Of a DNA stretch of 64,000 nt, positions 23,297-33,150 are shown in pieces. Origin of the DNA: Varanus komodoensis (lineage: Eukaryota; Chordata; Lepidosauria; Squamata; Varanidae). How positions within the stretch are numbered: position 1 is the stretch's first letter; every line of letters begins with the position of its first letter. The notes beneath the pieces are model-generated. The model made no database searches. It was not told the DNA's origin and worked only from the letters and a program-made list of their open reading frames with translations. The DNA lies in NCBI RefSeq assembly GCF_004798865.1, contig NW_025336480.1, positions 22,214,154 through 22,278,153 of the forward strand, given 5' to 3'. The translations under genes were made by a program, and so were the position numbers.

Positions 23297-23690
23297 CAGA
23301 GACTGAGAGAACTGGGCATGTTCAGCCATGAGAAGAGAAAACTGAGGGGGGACGTGATATCCCTTTATAAGTACCTCAAAGGCTGTCACAAAGAGAAAGG
23401 TGAAGATCTCTTCTTGCTGATACCAGAGTGCAGGACACGGAATAATCCATTCAAGTTGTGACAGCCCAGATTCAGGTTGGACATCAGGAAGGGCTTCCTC
23501 TCTGTCGAAGCAATACGACAGTGGAACCAGCTGCCTGGGGAGGTGGTGGGCTCTCCCACACGAGAGACATTCAAGATGGAACTGGACAGCCACCTGAGTA
23601 GGATGGTGTAACTTGGTGTCCTTGCAACAGCAGGGGGTTGGACTCCATGACCTTCATGGCCCCTTTCAACTTTTCTTTTCTATGATTCTA
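23297..23690 (+). mobile_element. CR1 LINE 3' end, well preserved
   Basis: The plus strand carries the CR1 3' region: GGCATGTTCAGCCATGAGAA, GGGGACGTGATATCCCTTTA, TCAGGTTGGACATCAGGAAG, TGGAACCAGCTGCCTGGGGA and GAGGTGGTGGGCTCTCCCAC, ending GGGGGTTGGACTCCATGACC and TTCTATGATTCTATC. It covers the last codons of ORF2 and the 3' UTR. It is 5'-truncated as most CR1 copies are, and close to the pattern known from reptiles, so fairly young or from a slowly decaying subfamily. Confidence 0.93.
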
Positions 23691-24487
23691 TCATTAAAAT
23701 GGGGAGAAGCTGCGGCTGATGCATTGGTCCACCCCTGTCTCTGCCACATGAACTAGTAATGCGACGAACACTGGGAAGGAACAAAATGGAGAGGATGCGC
23801 CTGTGCAAATGAGAGGGCTCCATACGACTTTAAGTCCAGAGTCCAAAATTACCCTTGACAGAATGACCTCCTTTTGCACAAGCACTGGAGATATGATAGG
23901 GGGAGTGGATCATACATCCCTCTTTTCCTTCTGCTGCTTTGACTTTGGCAAAATTCCCTATCAGGTGCTGTGCCCTCTGGGTCAAAAAGGAGCAGGATCA
24001 TCTCTTGCTGTTTAAAATGGGCTTCCAGCCCTCCTCCTATTTCTGATTCAATTACTGAGGTGTGATTTTACAACAGATACCATCCTCCACCCACTAATGC
24101 GAATGTGACCAAGTTAAATATATGCTCCCAAGAGGACATTTTGGAAGATGCCGCTTTTCTGACTCCAGCATTCCCCCTTCCACACAGCTATTCGACAAGC
24201 AAGACCCTTGTCCACCTGAGCCCCCCCCCCCCCCCAGGAAAGCTGTCTGCGGGAAAGGCCTTTCAATGAGTGATCCTACGCATGTCTCCTGGAGTTCAGT
24301 GGAACTTAGACCCAGGTAGGTGGGTACCGGATTGCAGCCTCACAGTCTTCAGGCAGACCTGTGCAGTGGATGAATAATGGAACCTCCCAGATTGCTAGCT
24401 TCTATGCAGAATTTCACACTCATGGCACCTTGGAAGATGAAGAACCAAGACTACAACCATACAGACTAAGGCCTGGGCTACAGGCAT
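23691..24487. other. Mostly unrecognised; poly-C and one palindromic repeat
   Basis: Contains a run of 15 C at 24221-24235 and a palindromic-family unit at 24265-24340. Nothing else is recognised. Confidence 0.5.
24265..24340. repeat. Palindromic short repeat, AATCCTATGCA type
   Basis: Contains GATCCTACGCATGTCTCCTG, GTTCAGTGGAACTTAGACCC and GGATTGCAGCC, matching the family pattern. Confidence 0.5.
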
Positions 24488-24724
24488 CTTATTTTTTAAT
24501 TAGTAATATGCTTATTACGTTTCTATCCCACCTTTACCTCACAAGAGCCAAGGTAGCATCTTCCTCCTCTCCATTTTATCTTCCCAACCACCCAGCGAAG
24601 TAGGATGTGGTGAGTGTCACTGATTGGCCAAAGGTCACCCAGTGAGCTTCAGAGCCATGTGGGGGCTAGAACCCATAATCCCCATCCCAGTGCAACATGT
24701 AAGCACTACGCCACACTGGCTGTC
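24488..24724 (-). mobile_element. MIR-like tRNA-derived SINE, near full length
   Basis: On the minus strand a tRNA-like head starts at about 24724 with AGCCAGTGTGGCGTAGTGCT, followed by a B-box-like GGTTCTAGCC near 24664-24673, a core with GGGTGACCTTTGGCC, and a 3' part with AAGGTGGGATAGAAACGTAA. Both promoter boxes are placed as in tRNA SINEs, although the B box lacks one base of the consensus. Confidence 0.75.
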
Positions 24725-24794
24725 AGTGCTTGTCATTCAGAAAACCTGACACAACATACTGGCATGCAGAGAGTGCCAGCTATGGCTATCAGAG

Positions 24795-24910
24795 TTAGCT
24801 TTACATATTGCATTTCTGCGTCACTCTTTCCTCCAGAGAGCTCAAGGTGGGGTACCTGAGCCTCCTCTTCACCGTATTATCCTCACAAGACTTCACACGG
24901 TGGTGACTCT
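24795..24910 (-). mobile_element. Tail piece of the same MIR-like SINE family
   Basis: Plus-strand phrases TCCTCCAGAGAGCTCAAGGT and TTATCCTCACAAGACTTCAC are the 3' half of the family seen at 24488-24724 and 43893-44147. The tRNA head is missing. Confidence 0.5.
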
Positions 24911-26699
24911 TGGTGGGATGTTCCTTTGTAAGAAAATGAATTCTTCTGCATCTGAAATGGCTGAATAAAGTAAACACAAGGCAACATTATTCACCTCCAG
25001 GAAAAGCTGATTGGAAAGTGGTACTCAGAGTACTTGGGTATGCTGAGGTGAAGCAGGAAGCCTCCCTCATAGGCAGGTATTCTGGACTTCCAAGAGCCTT
25101 TCATTATGTCACCCCTTTGTTCCTCACAACACACTAGTGTGCCCCAGTGTCCAATGCTGAAATTGCTGTACCATAAAAATGAGGAAATCTGGGCAGCAAA
25201 ATTAGTACAGCAATGGTTTCCCCACCCCTGACTCCATGGGACCACTGGCTCCTGTTGGACGGAGCCCAAACAATCCATGGAAAGCTATGCAAGACATCAG
25301 GAGGTTAACAATGGAATGTCAGTAATGTAACCCCCTTTTTAGCAAAGCATTCCTCTTTCTAAAACCCTGTTTAGCGATGCAATTTCTATTTATTTAAATC
25401 ATCCTGAAAGTCAGGGCCATTACAGTAATGGATTAAGGATCAGAAGCAAAAGTAAAGTACCTATTTGACAGTTTCTATTCATGGGCCAATATCCTCCCCA
25501 AAGACAGATAATTATATAATTAAGCTATCTATTTCTCTGCATATGTACTATACACAAAGGAAACTGACACACAATGAATCCTGCTAAGCTTTTGTTCAAT
25601 GTATGAAATACTGAGTAATCACCCTTTTTTATGAAAGCACTTGACCTTTAAATTGATATTCCCCTCCCCCAGCAGATTATAATGACTCTTCAAAGAGGTA
25701 TTGAATGTACCACTGCCTAATCCAGAGAGAGAATTGCCTATCAGTCACATTCAGAATCCCGTATCCGCAGGTGACTGATGATAACAAAAGAGGCCAGGGG
25801 TGGGTTACTTGACTTCGTGAATGCCATTGCTTTTGCTTCTCCTCTTTATTAAAAAATGTATAAATTAGTGTGTCGTTCACATTATTGGATTGTCTGTCAA
25901 GTATTACTTATCAGTTTCCTCCTTCCTCAGACCAACAATACAAAGGGTAAGAGACGTGGGCCTGGTCTGCATGGCTTGTGGGAGGGAGCAGCAGCCCTCC
26001 TGTACCTCACGGGTTCTTGTTACTGCAGCAAGAGCGGGGCAGCAACCTTCCCAGCAACCCAACCACCGGGGCTCGGACAGCACGACCAGCCTTGTCCAGG
26101 CGGCAGTTGTTCACACACACCCATGCGCCTAACGGGACGGCTTGGATCCTGACACACGGCACATAATCACCGCCGGGCAGGGCTCGTTGTGTTGCCTGGT
26201 GGCTTGTTTTGATCGTTCAGGCCGATGGAAGTCTTAGCAGTGTCCATCCTTAGCCAAACATCTTTCTCTTTAGCAGCTCATGGACATCAGAGTCTTTGCT
26301 GCAGTACAGCAAGCAGGTTTTGACGTGCTTTTCTCTTCAACATGGAAAAAAATCACAATGCATATCAAAACAAGGGAACACTGAAGTCTATCGCTTCTAT
26401 CATTTCTCTGTCTTATTTATCTGTACTCCTTAGATTGTGTTTTTCTGTCAACAAAATAGGAATATAACGATAAGGCCCCCCCAAAGAGGAATACTTGAAG
26501 GGAACTGTTGAGCAAAGTTTGGCATGCTTTCTGTGTCAAAGAGAGGCATCTTTTCATTCCTCCAGTCATTTTAGTTCTACAGCTTTTCTTGTTTCAAATT
26601 CGTCATTCTATCTTTAGGTCTTTGTACTGCGGGTGTGTTTCTACTTTGTGTGTTTCTACTTTCCTGCACTTGTAAGCTTTCAAAAGTTACTATTCTGCT
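24911..26699. other. No recognised feature
   Basis: AT-rich to 25900, then a GC-richer patch with scattered CpG at about 25960-26190 that is too short and sparse to call a CpG island. Confidence 0.45.
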
Positions 26700-26800
26700 T
26701 TATCACAGTGATGTATTTTATTCTCTTGACTTTTGTGAACTGGCGACAGGGCTTTGGCTATTGGGCAGCATAGAAAGTATATACATATACATATAAATAA
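26700..26800 (+). mobile_element. LINE-type 3' tail (CTTTGGCTATTGGGC type)
   Basis: TTGTGAACTGGCGACAGGGC, then TTTGGCTATTGGGCAGCATA, then an AT-rich tail. The same signature appears at 37685-37745, 53150-53245 and 57190-57285. Confidence 0.55.
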
Positions 26801-27431
26801 GTAAATATATGCATACATCCAAAAACTGCCACATCATGGAGCTCTGACAAATTAATGGAAAAGATTGGTATCACGGCCATGGTCTACCTAAACACAGTCC
26901 CTGCCAGCATGCTAATATAAATAGGCATTTGGAGAAACGATGCTTTGTTAATTTGTACCCAGTCTTCCTGATTGCTTGCCCTGTGTGTGTTCTCATGTGT
27001 CCACACAATTCCTGTGCCGTCTGGTTTCACTGAAATGGAAGGAGTGCAGCTCTCCCTCATGGAGGGGAGGGTGGGAGGAAGAGATGCTGGGCCGAAGTGT
27101 AGAACTGGGTCTCTCTTTTTTATTGTGCAATACAAATAAAGCAACCCAAGCACACTGTTAAAGAAGAAAGAAAAAGGGGAACAACTGAAACATGATTTTT
27201 GAATAAAATGTAAAAAGAACCATAGCATCAATTACATATAGATTATATATCTCTCAGTGTCAGTATATAACAGAGCATACTGCCACTATTAAAAAGAATG
27301 ATGAGTAGATTTCAGCAAAGGCATCCAAATATCCATATATTTATCCATTCATAGGCTATGCCTTGAGGGCTCCCATTGAAATATTTAAAGTGTAATTAAA
27401 TCTTCCATCCACTGGGTTTGTCAGCCTCATG
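26801..27431. other. No recognised feature
   Basis: AT-rich with no supported gene or named repeat. Confidence 0.5.
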
Positions 27432-27508
27432 AAGGGCCGTAGCTCAGGAGGAGAGCACCTGGTTTCCAAGTGAAGGCTGCCAGGCTCAGCACTTGCAGTT
27501 CCAGGTGT
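27432..27508 (+). mobile_element. tRNA-derived SINE (second family), head
   Basis: GGGCCGTAGCTCAGGAGGAG then AGCACCTGGTTTCCAAG is a tRNA-like A-box region. It matches a reptile SINE that typically reads GTAGCTCAGTGGTAGAGCAC. The B box is degraded. The body resumes at 27680. Confidence 0.65.
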
Positions 27509-27564
27509 GGTGAGAGGAGAGGAGAGGAGAGGAGAGGAGAGGAGAGGAGAGGAGAGGAGAGGAG
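27509..27564. repeat. (GGAGA)n microsatellite
   Basis: About ten near-perfect GGAGA units lying between the two halves of a SINE. Confidence 0.95.
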
Positions 27565-27625
27565 ACAGGCCTATTAGGCCATCAAGTCCTGCCCCCTGCT
27601 CCACATCCATACCCATCGGCCTGCA
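27565..27625 (-). mobile_element. Short CR1 3'-end piece
   Basis: GGCCTATTAGGCCATCAAGT followed by CCTGCCCCCTGCTC resembles the reverse complement of a CR1 3' end (GAGCAGGGGGTTGGACTAGATGGCC). The terminal repeat seems to have been replaced by the GGAGA array. Confidence 0.4.
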
Positions 27626-27679
27626 GGCCCATGCCTTTGCAAAGGTGACTCAATATGCTAGCTCAATGGATAGCTATGC

Positions 27680-27800
27680 AGGCACTCTAAGAGAGGCACC
27701 CTGGCTGAGTCCCTGGAGAGCTGCTGCCAGTCAGTGTTGGCAAGACTGGGATGGATAGACCAATGGTCTGACTCAGGAGAAGCCAACTGCCTATGTATCT
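27680..27800 (+). mobile_element. tRNA-derived SINE (second family), body and tail
   Basis: GAGTCCCTGGAGAGCTGCTG, CCAGTCAGTGTTGGCAAGAC and AGACCAATGGTCTGACTCAG are diagnostic phrases of the SINE whose head lies at 27432-27508. The 170-bp gap between head and body holds the microsatellite and CR1 piece. Confidence 0.7.
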
Positions 27801-28019
27801 GCCCTAGCACAAATCACAATTTGCAGAACTCGCTGCTTTGGAGGGGTGACAGAAAGAGGGTGTTATCCTTTCCCCATCTGCCTGCCCTCTGGTACAAACC
27901 ACCCCTATCCCCAAGCACAGCTTCACTCCTTTGGCATTTTAAACATTTAATAGTGCTACCGAGAATAGAACCTGAAGAGGAGCTTTGGTGAGCACTCGCT
28001 CAACCCTTGGGGAAGCCTT

Positions 28020-28138
28020 CACCAACTTGTTGCCCTCAAAAGGTTTTTGGATTTCAGCTCCCATTGGCCAACGTGGCCAGTGGACAGGGAAGGGGAGAGT
28101 TGCTGTGCAAAACTACAGCCGCCTGGGGAAGCCTGCTG
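28020..28138. mobile_element. Palindromic MITE, degraded copy
   Basis: ACTTGTTGCCCTCAAAAGGT, TTTCAGCTCCCATTGGCCAA and AACTACAGCCGCCTGGGGAA resemble the two arms of the element whose better copy is at 39358-39490. Confidence 0.4.
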
Positions 28139-28978
28139 TAGGGGCCAGGTGCTCTGGATCCCCAGGGCTGAGTCCATCCTCCAGCATCTCTCCCGCGCTG
28201 GGGCATCGGCTACTGGTCCAGCGACTCGCAGCAGAACTGCTTCTTTGCCTTGATCCTACGGCTGCATGCACAGAGGAAGGCCACGTCCTTCCCATGTGCG
28301 TAGGGTCCCTCTGCTGGATCTGGGGAGGTTGCGCAAAGGGAAAGCACAGCTGGGGACAGGTCATACCTTGACAAGGCTGCCTGACAAACAGCTGCCGCCA
28401 TGCCTGCCCCACGGCTGGCTGCATGTCAGAACTGCGCGTTTCTCTATTAGCGAGCACCATGTTTAAAAACAAACACAAGATCAGTATGAGGTGTGACAAC
28501 AGCATTCTAAAGGGAATGACGAAAAGCTGGCATCGTGTGCCTAAGCTGCTGCCTTTCTGTTAATTCTAGGCGGCATCATTAGTCTCACACTTTCACACGC
28601 ATTGGCAAAGTTTTTGTTAACAGACCGAATTCCAACAAAGGGATTCCAAGGCAGGGTGGCAGTTGCAGGTCCGGCTGAATCAGTCTGCTCACTTCTCCTG
28701 TTCTCCTGCATTCGTCAACACAGCCAGCTGCCACTAAGGACAAAGAGGCAATTAAGCAGATGACCTGATTTATGGCTAAAATAGCAAAGTTCATGAGGGT
28801 GTTTTAATGCTCTATCCATGGCTAGTCAGATGGCATCCGAGCTTGTCTATCTGAAGGCAATGGAGTTGCACTCATTTAGGCCAGCAATAGATTTGTCCCA
28901 GGAGGTCCATAGCAATATGACTTCATATTAACACAGAGAGAAAGAGCCTCTGCTCCGAAATTAGCAAATTGATTGCAT
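28139..28978. other. No recognised feature
   Basis: GC-moderate then AT-rich sequence; open frames on both strands overlap and carry no domain. Confidence 0.45.
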
Positions 28979-29190
28979 TCTCTGGCAGGAAGGGCAAGCC
29001 AAAGCGATCCTATGAATTCATGCACTTTGATCCTGAAGGCCAAGGAGACCCAGTGATGGATGCTATAGGAAAATATCTGATGCGCCTTCCTGGAAATACT
29101 GAAATAACGCTCTGCTCTCAGAAGATCCAGCGTACAAAGGCCAGGGAATTAAAGTTGCCACAGGGAATGGGGGGTGTTGGGAGGAATTAA
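28979..29190 (+). other. Exon-like open stretch, unassigned
   Basis: After a possible acceptor (CATTCTCTGGCAG) the plus strand is open for about 70 codons to TAA. The protein is polar, with phrases GKPKRSYEFMHFDPEGQGD and KYLMRLPGNTEITL. It reads like coding sequence but has no motif I know and no good donor. It could equally be chance or a piece of an unknown repeat. Confidence 0.22.
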
Positions 29191-30129
29191 AACTGTTTAC
29201 TACACACACTCCCCTACCCCCTTTTAGTAAATTTCGAGGCTCCGTGTTCTTATGAAGAAATCTGGGCTATTTCATCAGCTCCAGAGGCAAGTTCTGATTG
29301 GCCTCACACCCCAATAATATCCAGATAAGTCGTGCTTTAACTTCTCCCATAAAGCCAAATGTACCCTGAACTTAAAGCCCCTCTGTGGAGTTCTCAAGGT
29401 CACATGATCACAGCTCCTGACAGTGCTGTATTCACCCTGCATGACAATGGAGGAGGAGGAGGAGGAAGGATTCTGTGGTGAGGAACTTTGGTCCCAGTAA
29501 GTCCATGATGACCCACACCTGAAGCTGGCCTTGTTTGCTGCTCTTCCATCTCCTGCCACTCGCTCGGCAGGCATGCGGAGGTCTCCTGGGCTGCAGCTGT
29601 CTGGGTGTCAGCCCTAAGTCCAGACCTAGCCGTCTCACTGCACAGTGAAGTTCCAACATGGAAACTACAGGAATGTCTAGGTTCCCAAAAGCAAAGAATT
29701 TAGTACTATTGCATCATGCAGTCTGCAATCCTATGCATGTGAGTGGATGTCCATAGGATGGCACTGCTAATTTCCTTAAAGGTTTAACTATAGCCAAGAT
29801 TTGATAACAATGTGTAGGCTAATGCTGCCAGAATTTCACAACAGGAACATTTTAGGACTTGAAAAGCTTTCTTGAAGTGCTCTGTTAAAACATACTATAT
29901 GAAAATTCGTTTCTTGTATGTTTCATGAAGGGATTTATAGTAAAGTTGGGTGTAAATGGCCTCCTGCCATTCTCTACCCTGTTTGTGGACAGAGAAATTT
30001 CCCAGGGAGGGGGAATTTCACCAAATTTCTCCAGCATGAGGAGAAATTCTCCAAGAAGTTATCACAGGTAGGACTCACCTTCAGCAAGATATGCAAAACA
30101 TCCCCTTGCTTTCTTTTTTCTGGCTGGTT
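29191..30129. other. Unrecognised, with a palindromic-family half and a (GGA)n run
   Basis: GCAATCCTATGCATGTGAGT at about 29728-29747 is half of the AATCCTATGCA repeat. A short (GGA)n run lies at about 29449-29468. Confidence 0.45.
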
Positions 30130-30810
30130 CACAGCAATATGAAAGATACAGTGAGAATTCAATAAAATACAATCACAATAAACATTATAAAAATACAACA
30201 CAAAACTGAAAGGCCAGATTTTAAACCAAAATCTGGTTTAAAAAACGATTGTAGTAAAAACTACAACAGTTTATTCAAATAAATCTACAAACTATTGTAG
30301 TAAAAGCTACAATAGTTTATTCAAATCAAATCACAAGACCTGTTAACATGACATAATGCCCCAATATAACATAAACTAATTAAATGACCTCTCAGAAAGG
30401 ATAATCTTAACCTGGTTCCAAAAATAACACAGGTGGCACCACACAGGCCTTGGGGAGGGAGGTCCATAACTGGGCGGCTGACTCTATCAGAGGCAGCCCC
30501 CAGATCTTGCTCCTTGAGTACAGGTAGACTGTGACTGGGAGAGACGTTCTGCCAGGCATTGTGGTCCAACCCCATTGGTTAAAACCACACCTCGAACTGG
30601 GCTAAGAAGCAGAGAGGTGATGAGTGCCAGCAGGTCAGGATTGGTGTTGTGTATGGAGCTTCTGGTCTCTGTTACTAATCAGCACCGACTGCAGCTTCTG
30701 AACAGACTCCAAGGGCTGCCCCGCACAGAGTCCGTTGCACGGAGCTCGTTCAGAGATGAGTGCCTGAGGAAAGACAGGGCACGCGCGCATACTCCTCAGC
30801 CACCTCAGAA
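30130..30810 (-). mobile_element. L2-clade LINE, ORF2 C-terminal part and 3' UTR
   Basis: The reverse complement shows decayed L2 coding text. Plus-strand AAACCACACCTCGAACTGGG corresponds to the QAQFEVLVLT region, CTGCAGCTTCTGAACAGACT to the KLQLVQ region, and GGGCTGCCCCGCACAGAGTC then CGTTGCACGGAG to NALYVGLP. The AT-rich 3' UTR (about 30130-30330) includes a 46-bp tandem duplication. Frames are broken and the copy is 5'-truncated near 30800. Confidence 0.65.
30248..30329. repeat. 46-bp tandem duplication with inverted arms
   Basis: Two copies start at 30248 and 30294 with ATTGTAGTAAAA. Each begins with a small inverted repeat (TTGTAG...CTACAA) and holds AGTTTATTCAAAT. The second copy is partial. 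Confidence 0.8.
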
Positions 30811-30813
30811 TTC

Positions 30814-30844
30814 TGGTGGGGAACAGAATATTTTAGATGCTGTG
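30814..30844 (+). repeat. Exact 31-bp direct repeat, left copy
   Basis: Identical over 31 bases to 31874-31904; it starts TGGTGGGGAACAG and ends AGATGCTGTG. The bases just outside differ (C against G before, A against T after). Confidence 0.97.
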
Positions 30845-31145
30845 AGCACAAAAGCCCTGTTGCAAACCCCTGAGAATTTCTCCTTTTCAAAAGCGATTTT
30901 TCCCCATCAATTGAATGCAAATCATGAAAAGGGGGGAAGCAGCTTGGACATGGAACTAGTTGGTGCTTTAGAACTACCGTATTTTTCGCTGTATAAGACG
31001 CACCTGACCATAAGACGCACCTAGTTTTTAGAGGAGGGATGCATGGAAAGCTTCCTGATAATCACAGGCACATTCCCCATCACTTCCCCATGGGCTTCAT
31101 TAAAAGACGGGTTGCCATTTGAAAATACACACCGCCCTGTGATTA

Positions 31146-31248
31146 ACAGCTCTCACCTGTGCCGGAGGAGGGGGGCGGAGCAGGGCGTGCTGAGCGCGTG
31201 CCAGCCAGGTGGTGCCATGTGGTGCAGCCAGGCTGGCAGCGTGCCGGC
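31146..31248. repeat. Unit A, first copy, inside the DNA transposon
   Basis: About 100 bp beginning ACAGCTCTCACCTGTGCC and including GTGCCAGCCAGGTGGTGCCA. It recurs at 31467-31568. Confidence 0.85.
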
Positions 31249-31281
31249 GGTGGTCTTCCGGGCGGCGCGGCAGCGGCGGCT

Positions 31282-31451
31282 GGTCTTCCCGGGAGGTGGA
31301 GGTGAGCAGTCCGTCTCTCTGTGCGGCTGGCGGGTTAAAGCCCGTGGCTCCTCCTCCTCCGCAGCAGGTCTTCCCGGGCGGTGGGGGTGAGCAGTCCATC
31401 TCTCCGTGTGGCCGGCGGGTTAAAGCCCGTGGCTCCTCCTCCTCCGCACCG
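31282..31451. repeat. Unit B, 85-bp tandem pair inside the DNA transposon
   Basis: Two copies, 31282-31366 and 31367-31451, each start GGTCTTCCCGGG and carry GGCGGGTTAAAGCCCGTGGC then TCCTCCTCCTCCGCA. Confidence 0.88.
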
Positions 31452-31466
31452 CTCCCCCTGAGTGGC

Positions 31467-31568
31467 ACAGCTCCCACCTGTGCCAGAGGGGGGTGGGCGG
31501 AGCAGGGCGCACCGAGCGCGTGCCAGCCAGGTGGTGCCATGTGGTGCAGGCGGGCCGGCAGCATCCTG
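31467..31568. repeat. Unit A, second copy, inside the DNA transposon
   Basis: Begins ACAGCTCCCACCTGTGCC and includes GTGCCAGCCAGGTGGTGCCA, in the same orientation as the copy at 31146. Confidence 0.85.
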
Positions 31569-31873
31569 GGCATCGGGCACACACACATTCGCTCTATAAG
31601 ACGCACAGACATTTCCTCTTACTTTTGAGGAGGGAAAAGTGCGTCTTATAGAGTGAAAAATACAGTAGTTCCCACTGCAGCTGTCTTAACATTTATATAC
31701 TCAGGTGGTTCTCTGACCCGGAGATGCTGTGGGCCAAACCCAAGACTTCCGTATACAAAACAATGGCCTCTCCCATGCTTATTCCCATGCCATACCCAAT
31801 GCATTTAACAAGTGTCTGCACAACCTAGTTCCCTGGAATTTAGCTAGCCTTGCCTGCTTCATGTTGTGTGTCG

Positions 31874-31904
31874 TGGTGGGGAACAGAATATTTTAGATGC
31901 TGTG
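31874..31904 (+). repeat. Exact 31-bp direct repeat, right copy
   Basis: Identical to 30814-30844. The two copies bracket the 689-bp DNA element at a start-to-start distance of 1060 bp. Confidence 0.97.
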
Positions 31905-33059
31905 TGGAAAAGAGCTGATCCATAAGAAAAGAAACAGGAATTGTTTTGCTTATTTTTATGAATGAAACCTTTGATGCCAGTCCTTAGTGATAGCTGGACG
32001 AATGCTGACTCTAGTTGAACCCTAACAAGCCAGGGGTGGAATGCACTTTCTACAGATGTCATAGAAATCTACATTAAAATACTTGGGAAACCGCAGTCCA
32101 CAATGGTCTATGCAGAGTCTATGTAGTCCAGAATACAGAATGTATCATTTTATGGCTAATGAGCATGCAAATTCCTCCACAGTATAAAAACAGAGAAATG
32201 CACACAGCACAGTGATTCAAATCTGGGCTGGAAATTTAATTTTCATCAAAAGATCTCTGCAATAAAAGGTTCTATTTTCCACAGCTTTTTTTCAAGTCTT
32301 GTTAGCTTACCTCAGCCAGACTGCTTCACCTAAAAATAAAAAAGCAGCAACCTTGGAATAAATCTCAATTCCCTAAAGTCAGATCTTTTCTAAACCAGAT
32401 CCACAAGCTTTAATTGAATTATGCTGGCTAGAAAATGAGAAATGCGGGAGTGCAAATGGTCAAAGTAATGTAGAGCTCATTAAACTCTTCTGAGACAGGT
32501 ACTTGCAGACCTGCAACACACTAAGTTGTTTTTGTTTGAAATTGGCTTTCCTGAAAAACAGAGACAATCCTTTAAACCCAGTCAGGTATATCAGAATCGT
32601 TAGGGTTATAGAGGAAGTTAACTCTAAGTGCATATTCCTAGCCCATGCAGTGATACGAACATGCAGTCATTTCCTTTTTAATCCCAGCAGAGCATTCAGA
32701 AGCAATGAAATCACTTCACCTTGGTAATTTATTATTTCCACTGCTTATTCAAATATTTGTCTACAGGTTTAAATATTAAATTTAACTGAAACATGGATTT
32801 GCTTCATTTATCAAAACACATAAAATGTAATGAAACTATTATGCCAGTAAAGCTATTGGAATCACTGCTGTGGCCAGCACCTCCCTGTGCCAGCTGAAAA
32901 GCAGCTAAGCTTCCTGCCAGGGAATTGCAGAAAGGGGGTGGCAGCCAAGATCTGGCCAGTGAAAGAGCAGAGACACAGGACTTTGAGGGTGGGAGGGGAA
33001 GGGACCGAAGGGATCCAGGGTGGTGGATCTGGAGGCCTCCAAACACCTGAACCCAGGAG
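31905..33059. other. AT-rich, no recognised feature until a SINE body near 32870
   Basis: No gene or repeat can be named in 31905-32860. From about 32870 the sequence may be the body of the SINE whose head is at 33060-33150. Confidence 0.4.
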
Positions 33060-33150
33060 GTGCTGCTCCAACTAGCCCAGGAGATAAACCGAGATGAGCC
33101 AGGGGTCTTCTGATGGCAAAGCAGGGGCTCTACCACCGCTTCCCTTCAAT
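33060..33150 (-). mobile_element. tRNA-derived SINE head (second family)
   Basis: Plus strand TCTTCTGATGGCAAAGCAGG then GGCTCTACCACCGC is the reverse complement of a tRNA-like head with A box GCGGTGGTAGAGCCCCTG. The family appears to be that of 27432-27800. Confidence 0.55.

Larger units (their letters stand above)
30977..31665. mobile_element. Non-autonomous TIR DNA transposon flanked by TA
   Basis: The ends are inverted repeats of about 27 bp: left CCGTATTTTTCGCTGTATAA then GACGCAC, right (reverse complement) CTGTATTTTTCACTCTATAA then GACGCAC, with three mismatches. TA stands at 30975-30976 and 31666-31667, the target duplication expected of Tc1/mariner-type elements. There is no transposase frame; the long minus-strand frame at 31100-31612 is a composition artefact. 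The interior is GC- and CpG-rich and built from nested duplications. The family is inferred from ends and TA only. Confidence 0.82.

Noticed and set aside
23219-23593. 124-codon minus-strand frame
   Set aside because: It is the antisense of the CR1 3' end at 23297-23690.
25960-26190. Possible CpG island
   Set aside because: CpG density is raised but the patch is short and there is no transcript start or exon near it.
31100-31612. 170-codon minus-strand frame and a 139-codon plus-strand frame
   Set aside because: They lie wholly inside the GC-rich, internally duplicated part of the DNA transposon; repeated units produce long frames in several phases.
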